From contig JAIVFH010000001.1 of the NCBI GenBank assembly GCA_025765595.1, positions 62,001-126,000 of the forward strand: a stretch of 64,000 nt of DNA, given 5' to 3'. A model generated the notes under the pieces. That model had not been told where the DNA came from, made no database searches, and worked only from the letters and a program-made list of their open reading frames with translations. The position numbers and the translations under genes are program-made. This stretch comes from Obelidium mucronatum (Eukaryota; Chytridiomycota; Chytridiomycetes; Chytridiales; Chytriomycetaceae). Shown in pieces: positions 20,140 through 31,506 of the stretch (the stretch's first letter is position 1; every line of letters starts with the position of its first letter).

Positions 20140-21760
20140 ATGCTGGCGCAACTAACTAACTCTTCCGTTGATACCCCACCACAACCACACCCTTCACCCC
20201 CAAAGGCCACCGATGAAAAACAAACACGCGAAAGCTAGGCCCTTTTTATTCGAATCTGCGAAAACTGCTAGTGTCGGCCTTTAAGTCTTAAGTCCTCAGA
20301 ACCAAAGCGCCTCAGTTCTCCCAAAAAGACCCGTGAAACAGTCGCTGCCATTGCCAAACGAATTGCACACAAGAATGCAAACGTGTTGTTGTTTTTTTTG
20401 ACGCTGGCGAACTTTGTTCAAAACTGTCCACTAAGTTTCCATCAAGAAGTTTCCTCGTGAGGTGAGAAAGTCTGCATCAAAAACAGAGTTTTCTGAATTC
20501 TGGGTTTAGTGCTCGTGGATGCGTTGGTGAGGCAACTGATGGCGGCCAGCGTCCATAAAGTGGTAAGAATGCGAAATCCAGAGTGCCGCAGAGATGGGCT
20601 CGACTGTTTAAATGGAAGCAAGAACTGGGGTATTTGGTGGACACTTACAAACCAGCTGAAGAAGCAAGGTGTGGATTATTTCTTGCTTTGGCTGCGGCAA
20701 CGTTGCTCTTCCTCTAATGTTTCGTTGTTGTACAGGAATACAATTCCCATCTCCAAATGAGAAGCCAGACATAGCGATAGCGCAAGTGTTTTGGCGAAAG
20801 AGCAGGAGGAGAAAGAACTGCAGCTAGCTGTTGAGCAACTTGAACGTCGAATTTTTCCAAGTCCACCATCTTGATTAGCTGTTGAGCAACAATTGTTGAA
20901 CGTTTCCAAGTCCGCCATCCTGACAATCGGTAATAATTTAGCTGGCTCTCTCCATGAGCGCCGAAGAGCAAGAAAAACAGCAGCCGAAAAGAGAAAATTC
21001 AAAGAAAGTTGCCGAGGCCGCTCCAGCTCATTCCTCTTGAAATCCACTCTGTCGCGTCCGTGCCTTGTATGATTTCCCTGGGTTGGAGGAAGGAGAATTG
21101 CGTCTGACTTTCAATGACATGGTCAACATGCATGACAATACGATATTTAAGTAACGGCCGAGTTGGTTTCTTTTTTTAAACTACGTCGAAAGAATCGCCG
21201 ACGGTTACTCAGGAAATGGAAACGGGACTGCCTTGTCTGCTGGAGAATCGGATAAACAAAAATTGGAAAGATTTGTGGGTCCTTTGGCCAACGCCAATCC
21301 ACGAGAGAGATTCAGCGAGAATGCGATAATCCCAGACGCATGTCATTCGGTATTGATGCTCAGACCCACTTTGTTGTGCGAATTAGAGACTTCGAGGACC
21401 AAAGAGGGGAAATTCATGAACTGGGTTGTGTGTTGATGGTTGACGAGGCCTTTATTTAGCTCGATCAGACGAACTGGTGTCTTTTAATGAAAGGTTTGCG
21501 ACTGCGTGTGCGACTTATTAAAAGTTGATGGATTCTTCTTTTGCTGCACATCATGGAGGTATGCTTGTTGTATTACGTATCCATGACTATTGGTCAACAT
21601 GTTTTTATTCCAGCACATCAACAACAACCAAACCTTAATTACGGAGCTGGGTATTCTGCTGCCCCATATCAAAAAAAGCTTTTGCCACCCATGCACCAGT
21701 AGCAGTACCCACAACATCGCAGCACTATGGGCAAATGCCACACTGAAATTCACAACGAAA
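20140..21760 (+). pseudogene. HSE1: HSE1/STAM (ESCRT-0) gene, disrupted
   Basis: Pieces of an HSE1/STAM protein occur in the right order across frames. VHS comes first: KATDEKQTRE at 20205, RETVAAIAKRIAHKNANV with FHQEV to about 20457, RWARLFKWKQELGYLVDTYK near 20610-20655, and LKKQG spliced to IQFPSPNEKP over a 67 nt intron, 20669-20735. A UIM-like KEQEEKELQLAVEQ follows near 20800. SH3 is seen as VRALYDF-GLEEGEL from 21056 and LNYVERIAD near 21177. A GAT-like helix has MLRPTL and ELVSFNERFATA. A Pro/Gln-rich tail ends near 21760. ESCRT-0 sorts ubiquitinated cargo at endosomes. A TAG at 20236-20238 replaces the VHS Trp, and several frameshifts occur. Confidence 0.65.
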
Positions 21761-22084
21761 ATAAAGCTCTCTGCCAAACTCAATTCACAAAAGTTACGAT
21801 CCAGAATAAGACTAGGGCAATATGAATTTTTAATTAAGGAGCAGTTTCGATCGAGATATCAGATTTGCAAAAGTATTTGTCACGGAAAAGGCACAATTTA
21901 TCTTTGAACAAAACTACTCTCGACTCAACAAAGTACGTACAACTCCTTCACTGATCGCGTCTCGATCTACTTTCTTTTCCAGCAACTGATCTGGCTTCTC
22001 CCTTAGGAAACGATATGACTACCGCATTTAGTTAATACTCTTTGCAACTGCGCGATCTTTCATCCTGACATTTCATTCATTCAG
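21761..22084. other. Spacer before the family Z gene
   Basis: No gene is supported. It ends with a pyrimidine-rich tract and the acceptor TCATTCAG at 22084, which opens the next gene's first visible exon. Confidence 0.35.
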
Positions 22085-23438
22085 ACGCAACGTTGCTCAT
22101 CAAATCAATCCTCACAGTTATTGACTCTTTGAATGAGTCCGACACAGCCCTCTTAAACTGCATATTTTCCAAAGCCGTAGCAGTTAAGATTTTCATTATC
22201 TTGTTCAAGTTTGGTGAAACTGAAATCGCCATTTATTCTTTATCAGGTGTATACTTGCACCCAAGCCCAGAAACTTGCCACTTCGGCTGTCAAATTTCCT
22301 TCCACCGCTGAGAAACATTCATCATTCAGCAGAGAAACTAGACAGGACACAGTACGTTTCCTCTTAACTTGTTTTTTCTACTGACAAAAAATGAGGTACA
22401 GTTAGTTGAATTTGACAGCGTGGATTCCGGTTCCGAAAATATTGTAGAGCATGAGACAGTGGAGTGTTCAGTAAGTCTTTGTGTTTTTTTCTTGGAGATA
22501 CATGACTTATTGATGAGGAATAGAACAACCAGATGATCATGCCAGTATTCAACGCATTGCCACTGTGGCCCATGTGCTACACTCAAGTCCCACACAAAAC
22601 GGAAATGGAACTCGTGTCGGATGGAAAAAATGATGCTTTTCGAGTGAACGCCTATCATATGGAAACGAATTTCATGTTACAAAGTGCTAATCTCGGAAGC
22701 TCCGCCAGCATAGTGTTAGGCGCTTCATTCTCCCAAACCCCAGAGATGAATTTATTGCAGTTGGTTAAAGTTGAATGAGTCGAGAATATCGCTCACGCTG
22801 AAGAATCCAAATACAAGGTAGTCGATTGCTCATGTGTTTTGAGATATCCAAACTGACAATGTGGAGCTTAGTTTGCTGTCGTATCCAACACGCCGCCATT
22901 ATGGCCCAAAGTATCTAATGGACAGAATGACATTCCTAAAATGAACGGATGTGTTACAGAACCTGCATTTATTGCGCAAACAGCCTCTACTTCAACTAAA
23001 GTCGTTTTAGAGCTGGTAAGCAGGATTCGTGGCAAGCAATATCATGCTAAAACTTTTTCACAGTTAGTTGAAGTTGAAACAGTAAAGAATGATCTCTCTG
23101 GAAAAAGCATTGACAGCACGACAGGCGAGATCTCGCCAAGGATTTCCGATATGCTAGAAACCAAAAAGCCACAGCCAACTGCCGACTGGATGACACTTGA
23201 TGAGATGGACCCTGATGTCCGGGCTCTCTTTGAGTTTGGAATGGTTACGAATAGCCGCAGAATTTTCAAACCACAAAAGAAAGTGACTGTTCTCAAGCGG
23301 GTTGGGGCATGGGCATCGAAGTTACATTTGTCAACTTCAGAGTTTGCCGCTGGCTCGTGGGCTTCAATGGACCATGATGAGCCTATTGATTACTCAGCCA
23401 TAATTGGAAGGTTTCAAAAGGACGCGCAGCGCTGTTAA
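22085..23438 (+). CDS. Family Z gene, diverged copy E
   Basis: Not recognised. The first visible exon (22085-22182: LLIKSILTVIDSLNESDTAL) resembles DIKTFLTAFIETIDSLEADE in copy D. Several short exons follow: about 22248-22350, about 22390-22470 and the 22530-22780 region. The last exons run to a TAA/TGA-free end at 23438. The final 165 codons (22941-23438) include two in-frame possible introns, then TADWMTLDEMDPDVRALFEF and the family tail AAGSWASMDHDEPIDYSAII. A QLVE-(D/E) segment after an acceptor-like CAG occurs three times (22394, 22757 and 23061), suggesting exon duplication. Exon boundaries other than the first are uncertain. Confidence 0.4.
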
Positions 23439-24085
23439 GACACAATGACACAGTTTCTCAAAATCACTTTCCACCTTTCATCTTTGTTTTGTTACTGTGC
23501 TACAGCGCTACAGTTTGTGGTGTTTCTTTTGCCTTTTCAAAGTTTAAATTTTGTTTGTACATAACATTCTCTTTTGCATTTTCCCAAATATTGTATGTTT
23601 CCATTCCTTGCTTCTTCTTTCTTTCTTTATTTTATTTTCTTTCTTTATTATTTTAATTTGTGATCTTTCTTTCTGTCTTTCTATTTCTTTGTTTATCATA
23701 GCTTTGGTTCTATTTTTTTTCTTTCTCTTTAGCATTCTGTCGTTCTCTTGTTCTGTATTCTTTCTTTCTTTGTTCCAAATAAAGTTCTGACAAAACCATT
23801 GTGAGAAATAGACTCAGATCTAACTCCATTCAGGAAATTATCTGCTTTTTTTCAAAAACGAGTGAAAGTTTTCTCAGGTTTTGGACATGTCCAATTTTTT
23901 CACTTATTGCAAATTCTCCAAAATATGGAATAAAACACAACATTGCTTTGAAAAAAATTCAAAAAACAAAACACATAAACAACAAACCAACTGCTTCAGA
24001 CTGCCAGCCTACCCGAGCAAACCTAAGCCAATTGGTCCCAGTCAAGCTAAGCCAAGGTCCAAGGTGAACTGCCACGTGATGCACC
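23439..24085. repeat. Diverged conserved 3' block downstream of Z copy E
   Basis: Matches the same block as 50110-50480 and 63070-63440 (TTCCAAATAAAG, then TTGCAAATTCTCCAAAAT, then CCAAGGTGAACTGCCAC), but with roughly one change in eight. The match stops at about 24085, where the other copies continue into the GGCGCCATTAGAAACAGC part. AATAAA near 23778 may be the poly(A) signal of the Z gene. Confidence 0.6.
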
Positions 24086-24418
24086 GCTTTGTTGGATTTG
24101 TTGTTGTGGCCCTTCTTCTCTGCCGGTAGTAGGACCACATGTGGGATGTTCCGTTTCTTGAAACATTGCACTTGAAGTTGGTTTTGGTGGTTCTGTGCAA
24201 CAATATAGCAATCCTTTGACACTTAGGTTAGGCACAGGCGTAGCAAGCTGTGGTTTCTTCAGAAATCTTCAACACAATATTATAAATATGGCTATATCTG
24301 AGAAACTAACAAGATTTGGAAATGATACTCTTTCCAATTTTGGTGGAGTCACAGTAGCCGAGGTTTTGGTCTGTTACATTTTTGTATCAGCAGGAGTCAC
24401 TTGTTCCAGTTAGAGGAG
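24086..24418. other. Unassigned
   Basis: No supported gene or repeat. Confidence 0.3.
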
Positions 24419-24589
24419 CTAGATGTTGCTGTTACTGTTCAATTTGTGGAATGTCTCTGAAAAAAGAGGAACAGGAAAAAAGCAACATACCTCTGTGTAT
24501 TCTCGAGTACTGGTGATTTGGAACACAATGTGTTGTTTATTTAATAAAGCGCATATTGATGAAGTAAGGTGAATTATGACGAAGTACAC

Positions 24590-25412
24590 ACCTGGTGATT
24601 TGGAACACAATAGAGGCTGGCAGATATTGTGGGTATTGGAGTGTTTTGATTGAAACCACCTATTTTCTGTGGTTTTGGGATTTCTCGGCAGATATACAAT
24701 TTGAAAACAGCCAAAACATTGAAAACAAACTGAAAACCATCCAAACCTCAAACTCGTGTAAACCCGGTCCTTTTTGTGCGAGGAAAAGGAAAACGTGGGT
24801 GGAGGCACGTTTTCGGATGTGTTTTCGCTAAAAATAAAGATAAAAACAGTCTTTGCATAACAATCATGGCCCCACCCACCGGAGCTACTTGCCCTCATGC
24901 ATACATTCCTTATGGAGTATGATGATTTTGCAACAGTCAGCACCCGGCAGCCAAATCTTCCGCAGTTCTTCAGTACTGCTGTCATGGCTCTCAGACCTTG
25001 GTTATAGTCCTGATGGTTCCGCAGTACGTGGCAAAGCATTCAAAAATCTCACAAATGGAGAGCCTTGATCTTCGGCAGAGATGTGGACTCTGACCACTTC
25101 AGATGAAGATTTTGGTTGACACAAGCAAGTGATCACAACCGGGCTCACATCCGCGTTGACCTTGACAAACATGTCAGAACACCTAGAAAGCTTCGAGCTC
25201 CTGCACAGCTTGTTCTGTCAGCTTCTTTCCAGTTTTTGGCGGCACTTTTTATTTCGAACTTGGTTTTCAAAACCACTAACTGCAAAAACAGCCCAAAACA
25301 CCTGACTGCCTGTTTTCAAAGCGCAGTCAAAACCAAAACCTTGAAACACCGGGAATATCTGCCAACCTCTAATGTGTTATCTGTCCCAAATCACCAAGAT
25401 TTCTGGTTTGTG
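24590..25412. repeat. Imperfect inverted repeat, possible foldback/MITE
   Basis: The left arm at about 24590-24660 (TTGGTGATTTGG-like, then GAGGCTGGCAGATATT) matches the reverse complement of about 25335-25410 (AATATCTGCCAACCTCTAATG, then CCCAAATCACCAAG). The arms are diverged and A/C-rich stretches inside continue the pairing weakly. No transposase frame is present. A second copy of CTGGTGATTTGGAACACAAT at 24512 suggests local duplication. Confidence 0.35.
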
Positions 25413-25501
25413 CTGATTTTCCGAGAAGTTCCGTAACGCGGCAAGAAGGCATATTCATCATGGCACTTCCAGAATTCATGGAAGTCCACAACCTCAACTG
25501 C

Positions 25502-25519
25502 TTAGGGTTAGGGTTAGGG
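25502..25519 (+). repeat. Interstitial telomeric repeat (TTAGGG)3
   Basis: Three perfect TTAGGG units directly followed by A8 and the 5' end of the LINE. Two more units lie at the LINE's 3' side (31495-31506). Confidence 0.85.
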
Positions 25520-25566
25520 AAAAAAAACTCTGTTATAATCTGGTTCCAGGTTATAATCTGTGTACC

Positions 25567-28146
25567 ATGAACGCCGACAACGCGACGCAGGGGACACCCG
25601 GGCACAATGTAGTGCCAAATATTAAACAAGGTAGCGCTCATCCAGACGGTCCACTTACTGGTAGCGCCCTAGCAGACATGATCCGCGACTTTGAGCAGTT
25701 TGAAACCAAACACTGCAAGGAGTACGCTCCGGGCCTTAAATGCCCCAAATGCAGAGTCCAGGCGCTTACCTCTGAAGGGGTGGGCGGAAACTTGAGCCAG
25801 CGCGGCCCGCGCCGCGTGAATGAAGTGCAACGCCTGCCATCGCAAGACGATGTACCACCTGGCCCTTGATCAGAACGGCAGGAAGGCGGAACTGGACGAA
25901 TTAGACCGACTCTATAAGGAGATCCCGATCGCCGAGAAGAAGAGCCGTGCGCTGGTGAAGCTGGGCCAACTGCAAAAAGGCAAAGTGCAGCAGACGCTGC
26001 AATTTGCCCCAGCAACGAAACGGGCACGCGTGGACGAAACTCCAGAGCGCGATTCGAATCAGCAACAAGCGGACAGCGCGCAGCAGCCAGCTGCGTTAAT
26101 GGAAGTCGAAGAGGAGGAAGATGGGGAGTTTATTGATGACACCAACACCAACAACCCAACAACATCAACTAAACAATCCGATTCGACGACTGGACGAAAT
26201 TATTCGACTCGAAATGACTATGCGCGTGTCGATGAGGCGGCGGCGCTGGCGGCGGCGGTCGAAAAATCGAAGTTGGACTATTTGATGCGTAACTCCACGA
26301 GGGAGAATGCTGGAGGGCCGAGCAGGGTGCCATTCGAAAAGCCCTGTTCTGTCCGAACGCGCCGCTGGTAAAAAGAGGGCGGAGGACCTACCCGCCGCGG
26401 AGATCGATCGAAACGAAAATGGACCTACCCAATCAGAGGCCTTAGCCCGCGCTGAGGCCCGCGCTGACAGGGCTGAGGCAAGGGCGGATCGCGCTGAAGC
26501 GAAAATTGACGAACTGATGCGCGAGCTGAAGGAGTTGAAGGATGTGTTGAAGGCCCACTTTAATGGGGCCCAAACTGCGCGCAATTCGAACGCCGCCGCC
26601 GCCGCTGCGCCGCCGCCGCCGACCGCAATCCCCAGAACACAAGTAGGTGGTGGTGCTGGAAGGGGAAGGGGAGACCGAGTTGGTGGTGGCAGAAAAAACT
26701 TGGAAAATTTCCCCACCAAAAAGTATTCTGCTGAAGAATGGGAACTGATTGACTGCTGGAATGTTTGAAGTGGTGGATGGCACAATGGTTAAAATGGGAA
26801 CAGCAGAACATAAAAGGCTGTTGGAGCGTGAAAGGGCAACAGCCAGAGACATCAAGGAAAAGGCTGCAATTATGGTGGAATATAGGGACCATATGCATGC
26901 AACTGGGCAGTGGAAGACAGGAGCAAATGGTCGCCCAGTTGTGGGGGCCAGTATTAACCAACAGCCAGCCCGAGCCAAACCACAGGCAGCTTCACCTACA
27001 TCCCAAGAAGAGTGGCAAACAGTCCAAAGGCGCAAATCTGGGCGCCTAGCAAATGAGGGGGGCCGTCAGAACGGCCCAGACATCAACAACGTTGGTCCTC
27101 GTGGACCGATAAGTGCCCCACAGTCTTCTTCATTCAACTTTACTTATCCACAATCTGGTTGCGAACAATATTCTGGCGACACAGATCAAGACATGCACAA
27201 GCTCTATGGGGACAAATGGAAAGAAATGTGCGCGGACTACAACAAGACTGGTACTTCTTCTCGAGATAGAATTGACTGGAGTGACGACGTTGATGACGAT
27301 GTGGAATACCTGTACACCAAACAAACTGCGCATCCTGATCCAAGGCCCTCTGGGCCTAGCTCTAACTGGGGGGGCCGCGCGGGCGGCCCAATTCATTATA
27401 ACGGTCCCCCCCAGGGATCGATAAGTGCCCCTCATTTAAAGCCCAAACCCACTTCTTATGCTAATGCAGCCACCGTTGACCCCCAGGTGTACCGTCAACA
27501 GCAACAAAAACTCAAGGCAAAGCGTGCACAGGCTGCCCAGAGGCTGATGAGACCGGTCTCAGAGCCACTTCAGTTCAAGGTGATTCGAATGGGAATCAAT
27601 GACAATCGCCCACTTCGCAATGTGGTCGGCAAAGAGCGCGACAAGATTGTCAAGGAGCTGGCAGCTACTATTGGCATTGGAAAATTCACAGTCCTGACGT
27701 CTACCATTGGGAACTCAATCATTGAGTTCTATGTCACGGCAGCTGCCTATGATACTGCAGTCAAGAGGATCCAAGACTGTGGGGGCAATGTCTTGTCCAA
27801 CTTCAGCCCCTTTGCCAGGCCACCACATGCCCAGCAATCACCAGAGGCCAGCAAGACTAGTACTGTCAATTGCTTGTCCCACCTATGTCTGTCTGCAAGA
27901 ACTGTCAACCTGCAAGACACTATCATGGAGGGTGCACCAGACAATATTAAGTCTGCTGTCCTGGAAAAAGTCCGCCAGATCACAGGCAACCCAAGGCGCA
28001 CCATTGGTAGACAAGCTCCCCACTTTGTAGACGATATGGAAACTGAAGGAGGTACTACTCTTGGAGACTTCTTGCCCCAGCAGCCTGCCCAGCCTGCCGC
28101 GGCTCCACCGACGACTAACGAGACTGGTGACCCAGTCCAATGTTAG
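25567..28146 (+). pseudogene. LINE ORF1 (frameshifted)
   Basis: ORF1 is read in four frames: 25567-25830, 25820-26371, 26307-26768 and 26749-28146. The N-terminus has a CxxC...CxxC zinc ribbon (CPKC at about residue 59, CNAC about 30 residues later). An acidic stretch, an Ala/Arg/Glu coiled-coil-like repeat (ARADRAEARADRAEAK) and a Pro-rich linker follow. A C-terminal part has a globular look (FKVIRMGINDNRPLRN, IIEFYVTAAAYDTA). Such ORF1 proteins bind RNA and form the particle. The last codons overlap the ORF2 start: ATGTTAG at 28140-28146 contains both the ORF2 ATG and the ORF1 stop. Confidence 0.7.
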
Positions 28147-29453
28147 TACACCTTGCGAACGTGAATGGCCTGGCGGGAAAGGCCGAAGAAATCCGTCGCT
28201 TTAACACCCATCTGGGTGTGGACTTAACCATATTATTAGAAACCTGGCTGTCGCCCCAAGCCTCAGTCCCATTTCGACCTCATATTGCAAACCTCATGAC
28301 ATTAAACCTCAATCCTACTGCTGGTGGTCGCCGTGCTACTGGTGGTCTTCTTGCATTTGCTTCTCCTGGTGCACCCAAGAACTACCGCGTCATTTTTGAA
28401 GACAAGGACAGCTGCTACATGGCCCTCCAAGTCGGTGATGTGGTCCTCATACCAGTGTATCTGGCCCCAGCTCAGCCAGATACCAAACTTCAAGAGCTTC
28501 TGGTCAAGGCCGAGGAACTATCTGACCGGTTCTCCAAACGCTGTGTTGTCTTTGGTGATCTAAATGCTCGCATTGGTGAAGAGTCTGGTGACTCCATGAC
28601 CAATCCAAGAGGTAGACTTCTCTTGGATGAACTAACAAATTCACAGCTCTCCCTTCAACGGCCTGTCGAGGGGAAATGGACTACTTTTGCTGGTGCTGGT
28701 TGTGGCATCACTGACCTGGTGTTGGCCAACTTCGATATTACTACTGTCAAGGTCCATGAGCTGGAGTCTCTTGGTGGTTCTGACCATAGGCCTGTGACTT
28801 TTTCACTGGATATCGACAACACTACAAATGCCAAAGACTTCACACGCTGGAATGTCAGGAGGCTGGCCTCTGCACAACACTCGAAGGCCTATGAGGATGC
28901 GCTGGCCAACTCTTCTACTCTGGTTCTTTCGCAACTTGACCACCTGGATGCACGCATGGAGGCGTGCAAGTGTACAGTGGGGGGTCGCTTGGCAGCAAGC
29001 GGCCCTGTTGATGATCCAATTAGCGCGCCCCCCACTGTTGGAGGCGAGTTCAACCACATCTCTGGTGTTCCTGGTTCACATACTAATGAAGTTCAATCCA
29101 TCATCGACACTGCCTGGACTCTTATCAAGTTGTGGATTGAGGCTGCTGCTGAAGCCACCATTGGCACGGTGCATGTCAAGGACCATCTCCCTGAAGAGTT
29201 CTGGACTGATGAACTCGAGGATACTCGGGAGATGATCCGTGATTCCATCCAGGAACTCCAAGATGGTATTATAAGGTCGTCACTCACCCAACAACAAATC
29301 CAGGAGCGGGCCAAGGCTCTTACCAGAGATCAGCAAGTCTACCGGGCCTCTCTGTGTCCAGCACTTTGTGTCTACCTTTGGGGGGCAGCCCAATGGTACT
29401 CTACCAGCTCGAACACCGCCACAGCGACACTTCCAGTTCAAATCTACCACTGA
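28140..29453 (+). pseudogene. LINE ORF2, apurinic-type endonuclease part
   Basis: The ATG overlaps the ORF1 stop by 7 nt, an arrangement that favours translation by reinitiation. Motifs of the exonuclease-endonuclease-phosphatase fold are in order: NVNGL near residue 8, LLETWLS near 38, VVFGDLNARIG near 140 and GGSDHRPV near 215. The domain nicks target DNA to prime reverse transcription. A linker of about 200 residues follows. The frame ends at 29453, but the RT frame already runs from 29368, so a +1 shift near 29370 separates them. Confidence 0.75.
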
Positions 29454-31296
29454 CCTGGTTACTGCTGGTGAAGTCATGCACACCATGTCAAAGCTACCCA
29501 TGGGGAAGGCTCCTGGTCCCGACAACATTCCTGCTGAGTTGATCAAACTTGGAGGAACAGCTATGGTTGAAGTTCTTACACCGTTTCTAACTATGGTTCA
29601 TAGTGCTGCTGTCATTCCTGGAGAGTGGAGAACTGCCCTTATTGTTCCCATCTTCAAGAACAAGGGCCTAGACACCGACATTGCCAACCACCGACCCATT
29701 GCACTGACCTGTACGATGCGAAGACTGTACGAACGACTCCTGCTACCTGAACTGGTGAAGGTTGCTGCCCGGACTCTGGATGACACTCAAGCTGGTTTCC
29801 GCCCTGCGAGGTCTACTCTGGACCAGGCCATGGTACTGCATGAGATTCTGAACGAGATCAAAGACTCTTTCGCGGTGCTGCTGGACCTTAAAGCTGCCTA
29901 TGACTTGGTTGACCGTCGCATTCTTTGGATCAAGCTGGAGGATCATGTGGGCATCTCAGGGGAGGTGGTCAAACGACTTCAAGATCTTTTCGACCACAAC
30001 TCATGCAGTCTGATTGTTGCTGGGAAGCTGAGTACACCACTTCAAAACAAGCGGGGCCTGTTACAAGGCTCCTCCCTGTCTCCTCTCCTCTTCAATTTCT
30101 TCATTGACCCTCTTTGTAGAAGGTTGGGGCAACCTGGGATGCCCACTATTGGTGTTCATGGTGTGCGAGTCAACCGACTCTTGTTTGCTGACGACACTGG
30201 ATTGGTGGCAGGAAGCACGGGCAACATGGCGCGGCTCTTGGAGGTGTGCGAACGCTGGAGCAATGATGTTGGGATGAAGTTTGCTCCAGCAAAGTGCGTG
30301 GTACTTGGTGTACCAATCGATAAGCGGGACAGATCCCTGCGGATGTATGGGGTGGACTTACCATCGGAGGACTCTTCTTTGTATTTGGGTATCCCCTTCT
30401 CCCGTAATGGTATTGACTGGAAACAATTGGCTGCAACACGAACGGAAAAGGCGCGGAAGGTAATAGCTATGTTGCCACCGCTGGGATTCAACTCCAGGGG
30501 GTGGGCTCCGGCTGCCTCCGCGCGTGTCTACAAAGCCTTTGTCCGCCCTGTGATGGAGTATGGGTTGGCTTTGTACCACTTTCTTCCAACAGTATGAAGC
30601 GGTGCAGCGACTTGCACTGCACACTTTGACATCAACACCAAGGAACACCTCTGGAGCTGCACTAATGCGTCTCTTGCAGATTGAGCCGCTATTGTGGACC
30701 TTGACGCTGGCACTCCAGGAATTGCTGGGGCTATTCAAGTTGAACCTGAAGACGATATCCGGCCCTTCTTGCACTCCAACAGTGGAATTACTCGCGAGGA
30801 CCGCTGGCTTCTACTCCAATGGATTCTGGGTGCTGTGACTCGACACGAGGAATGCAAGCGCTGTGCCCAAGTTCTGACCCGTGCCCATGCTGTCACCTGT
30901 TCTGGGGGTGATACTCTTCTCAAACATGTCCATGAGGAGGTGCTTAGGCCTGCCTGTGAACGACACACTCGAATCGACGCTGTGCTCAACCACTACCGGA
31001 ACTCTTCTCCACTGGACACCATGGCCTACAAGACTTGTCTCACAGCCATCAAGGACATACTTACAAAATGCCGGGGCCTCAAACGACGCAAGGACGACGG
31101 ATTCTGGGTGGCGGACGTACCTAGCGACAGCGACAGCGACAATGAAACACCAGCTCCAGCCAGGCCAGCCAGGCCTGCACCGCGAACGATGCGATCTCTG
31201 GCGCAGTCGGCACGGGCGAGACTTCAAGCTCAACAGCGAAACCGACCTGTAGGCCGACCAAGGCGCCAGGAGAGTGGGAACCATCGCGTGGGATAA
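29368..31296 (+). pseudogene. LINE ORF2, reverse transcriptase and C-terminal zinc knuckle
   Basis: The RT frame 29368-30597 has the usual blocks: GKAPGPDNIPAELIK, IANHRPIALT, AGFRPARSTLDQ, AVLLDLKAAYDLVDR, KRGLLQGSSLSPLLFN and the catalytic LLFADDT. After a TGA at 30595-30597 the protein continues in another frame (QQYEAVQRLALHTLTST, from about 30580) and then from about 30690 in the RT frame again. That part carries C-x2-C-x7-H-x3-C (CKRCAQVLTRAHAVTC) and a disordered Arg/Pro-rich end at 31296. It would do target-primed reverse transcription; the shifts make this copy doubtful as a producer. Confidence 0.75.
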
Positions 31297-31494
31297 TTGG
31301 GATGGGGCATTTTTGACTGCAAGTATATTTTTATGACCTGAACTTATTGACCTTTATATTCTACTTGTTTTTTTTTTCTTTTCTTTGAAGCCAGTGGAGG
31401 GACGGGAACTTATGAAATAGGGGGAAGGAGGTGGAATCTGCCAAGACTTGTTTATGTTTATATGTTTTAACTACATAAAGTGCTCTTGAGATTG

Positions 31495-31506
31495 TTAGGG
31501 TTAGGG
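31495..31506 (+). repeat. Interstitial telomeric repeat (TTAGGG)2
   Basis: Two perfect units at the 3' boundary of the LINE, in the same orientation as those at 25502-25519. Confidence 0.75.

Larger units (their letters stand above)
25520..31494 (+). mobile_element. Non-LTR retrotransposon (LINE) with APE endonuclease
   Basis: About 6 kb, GC-richer than its surroundings. It has a short leader with a duplicated GGTTATAATCTG-like motif, ORF1, ORF2 (APE endonuclease, reverse transcriptase, C-terminal CCHC) and a 3' region ending near 31494. Both sides abut TTAGGG repeats in the same orientation. Frames change at least six times, so the copy is probably inactive or the assembly has indels. Clade was not assigned: APE plus RT plus a C-terminal zinc knuckle without a visible RNase H fits several fungal and animal LINE groups. 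Confidence 0.85.

Noticed and set aside
24419..25039. 206-codon minus frame
   Set aside because: It spans the left arm of the inverted repeat and part of a duplicated segment, shows no domain, and its composition looks non-coding.
26165..27035. Long minus-strand open frames over LINE ORF1
   Set aside because: They are shadows of GC-rich coding on plus (GCC/GCG runs) with no motif of their own.
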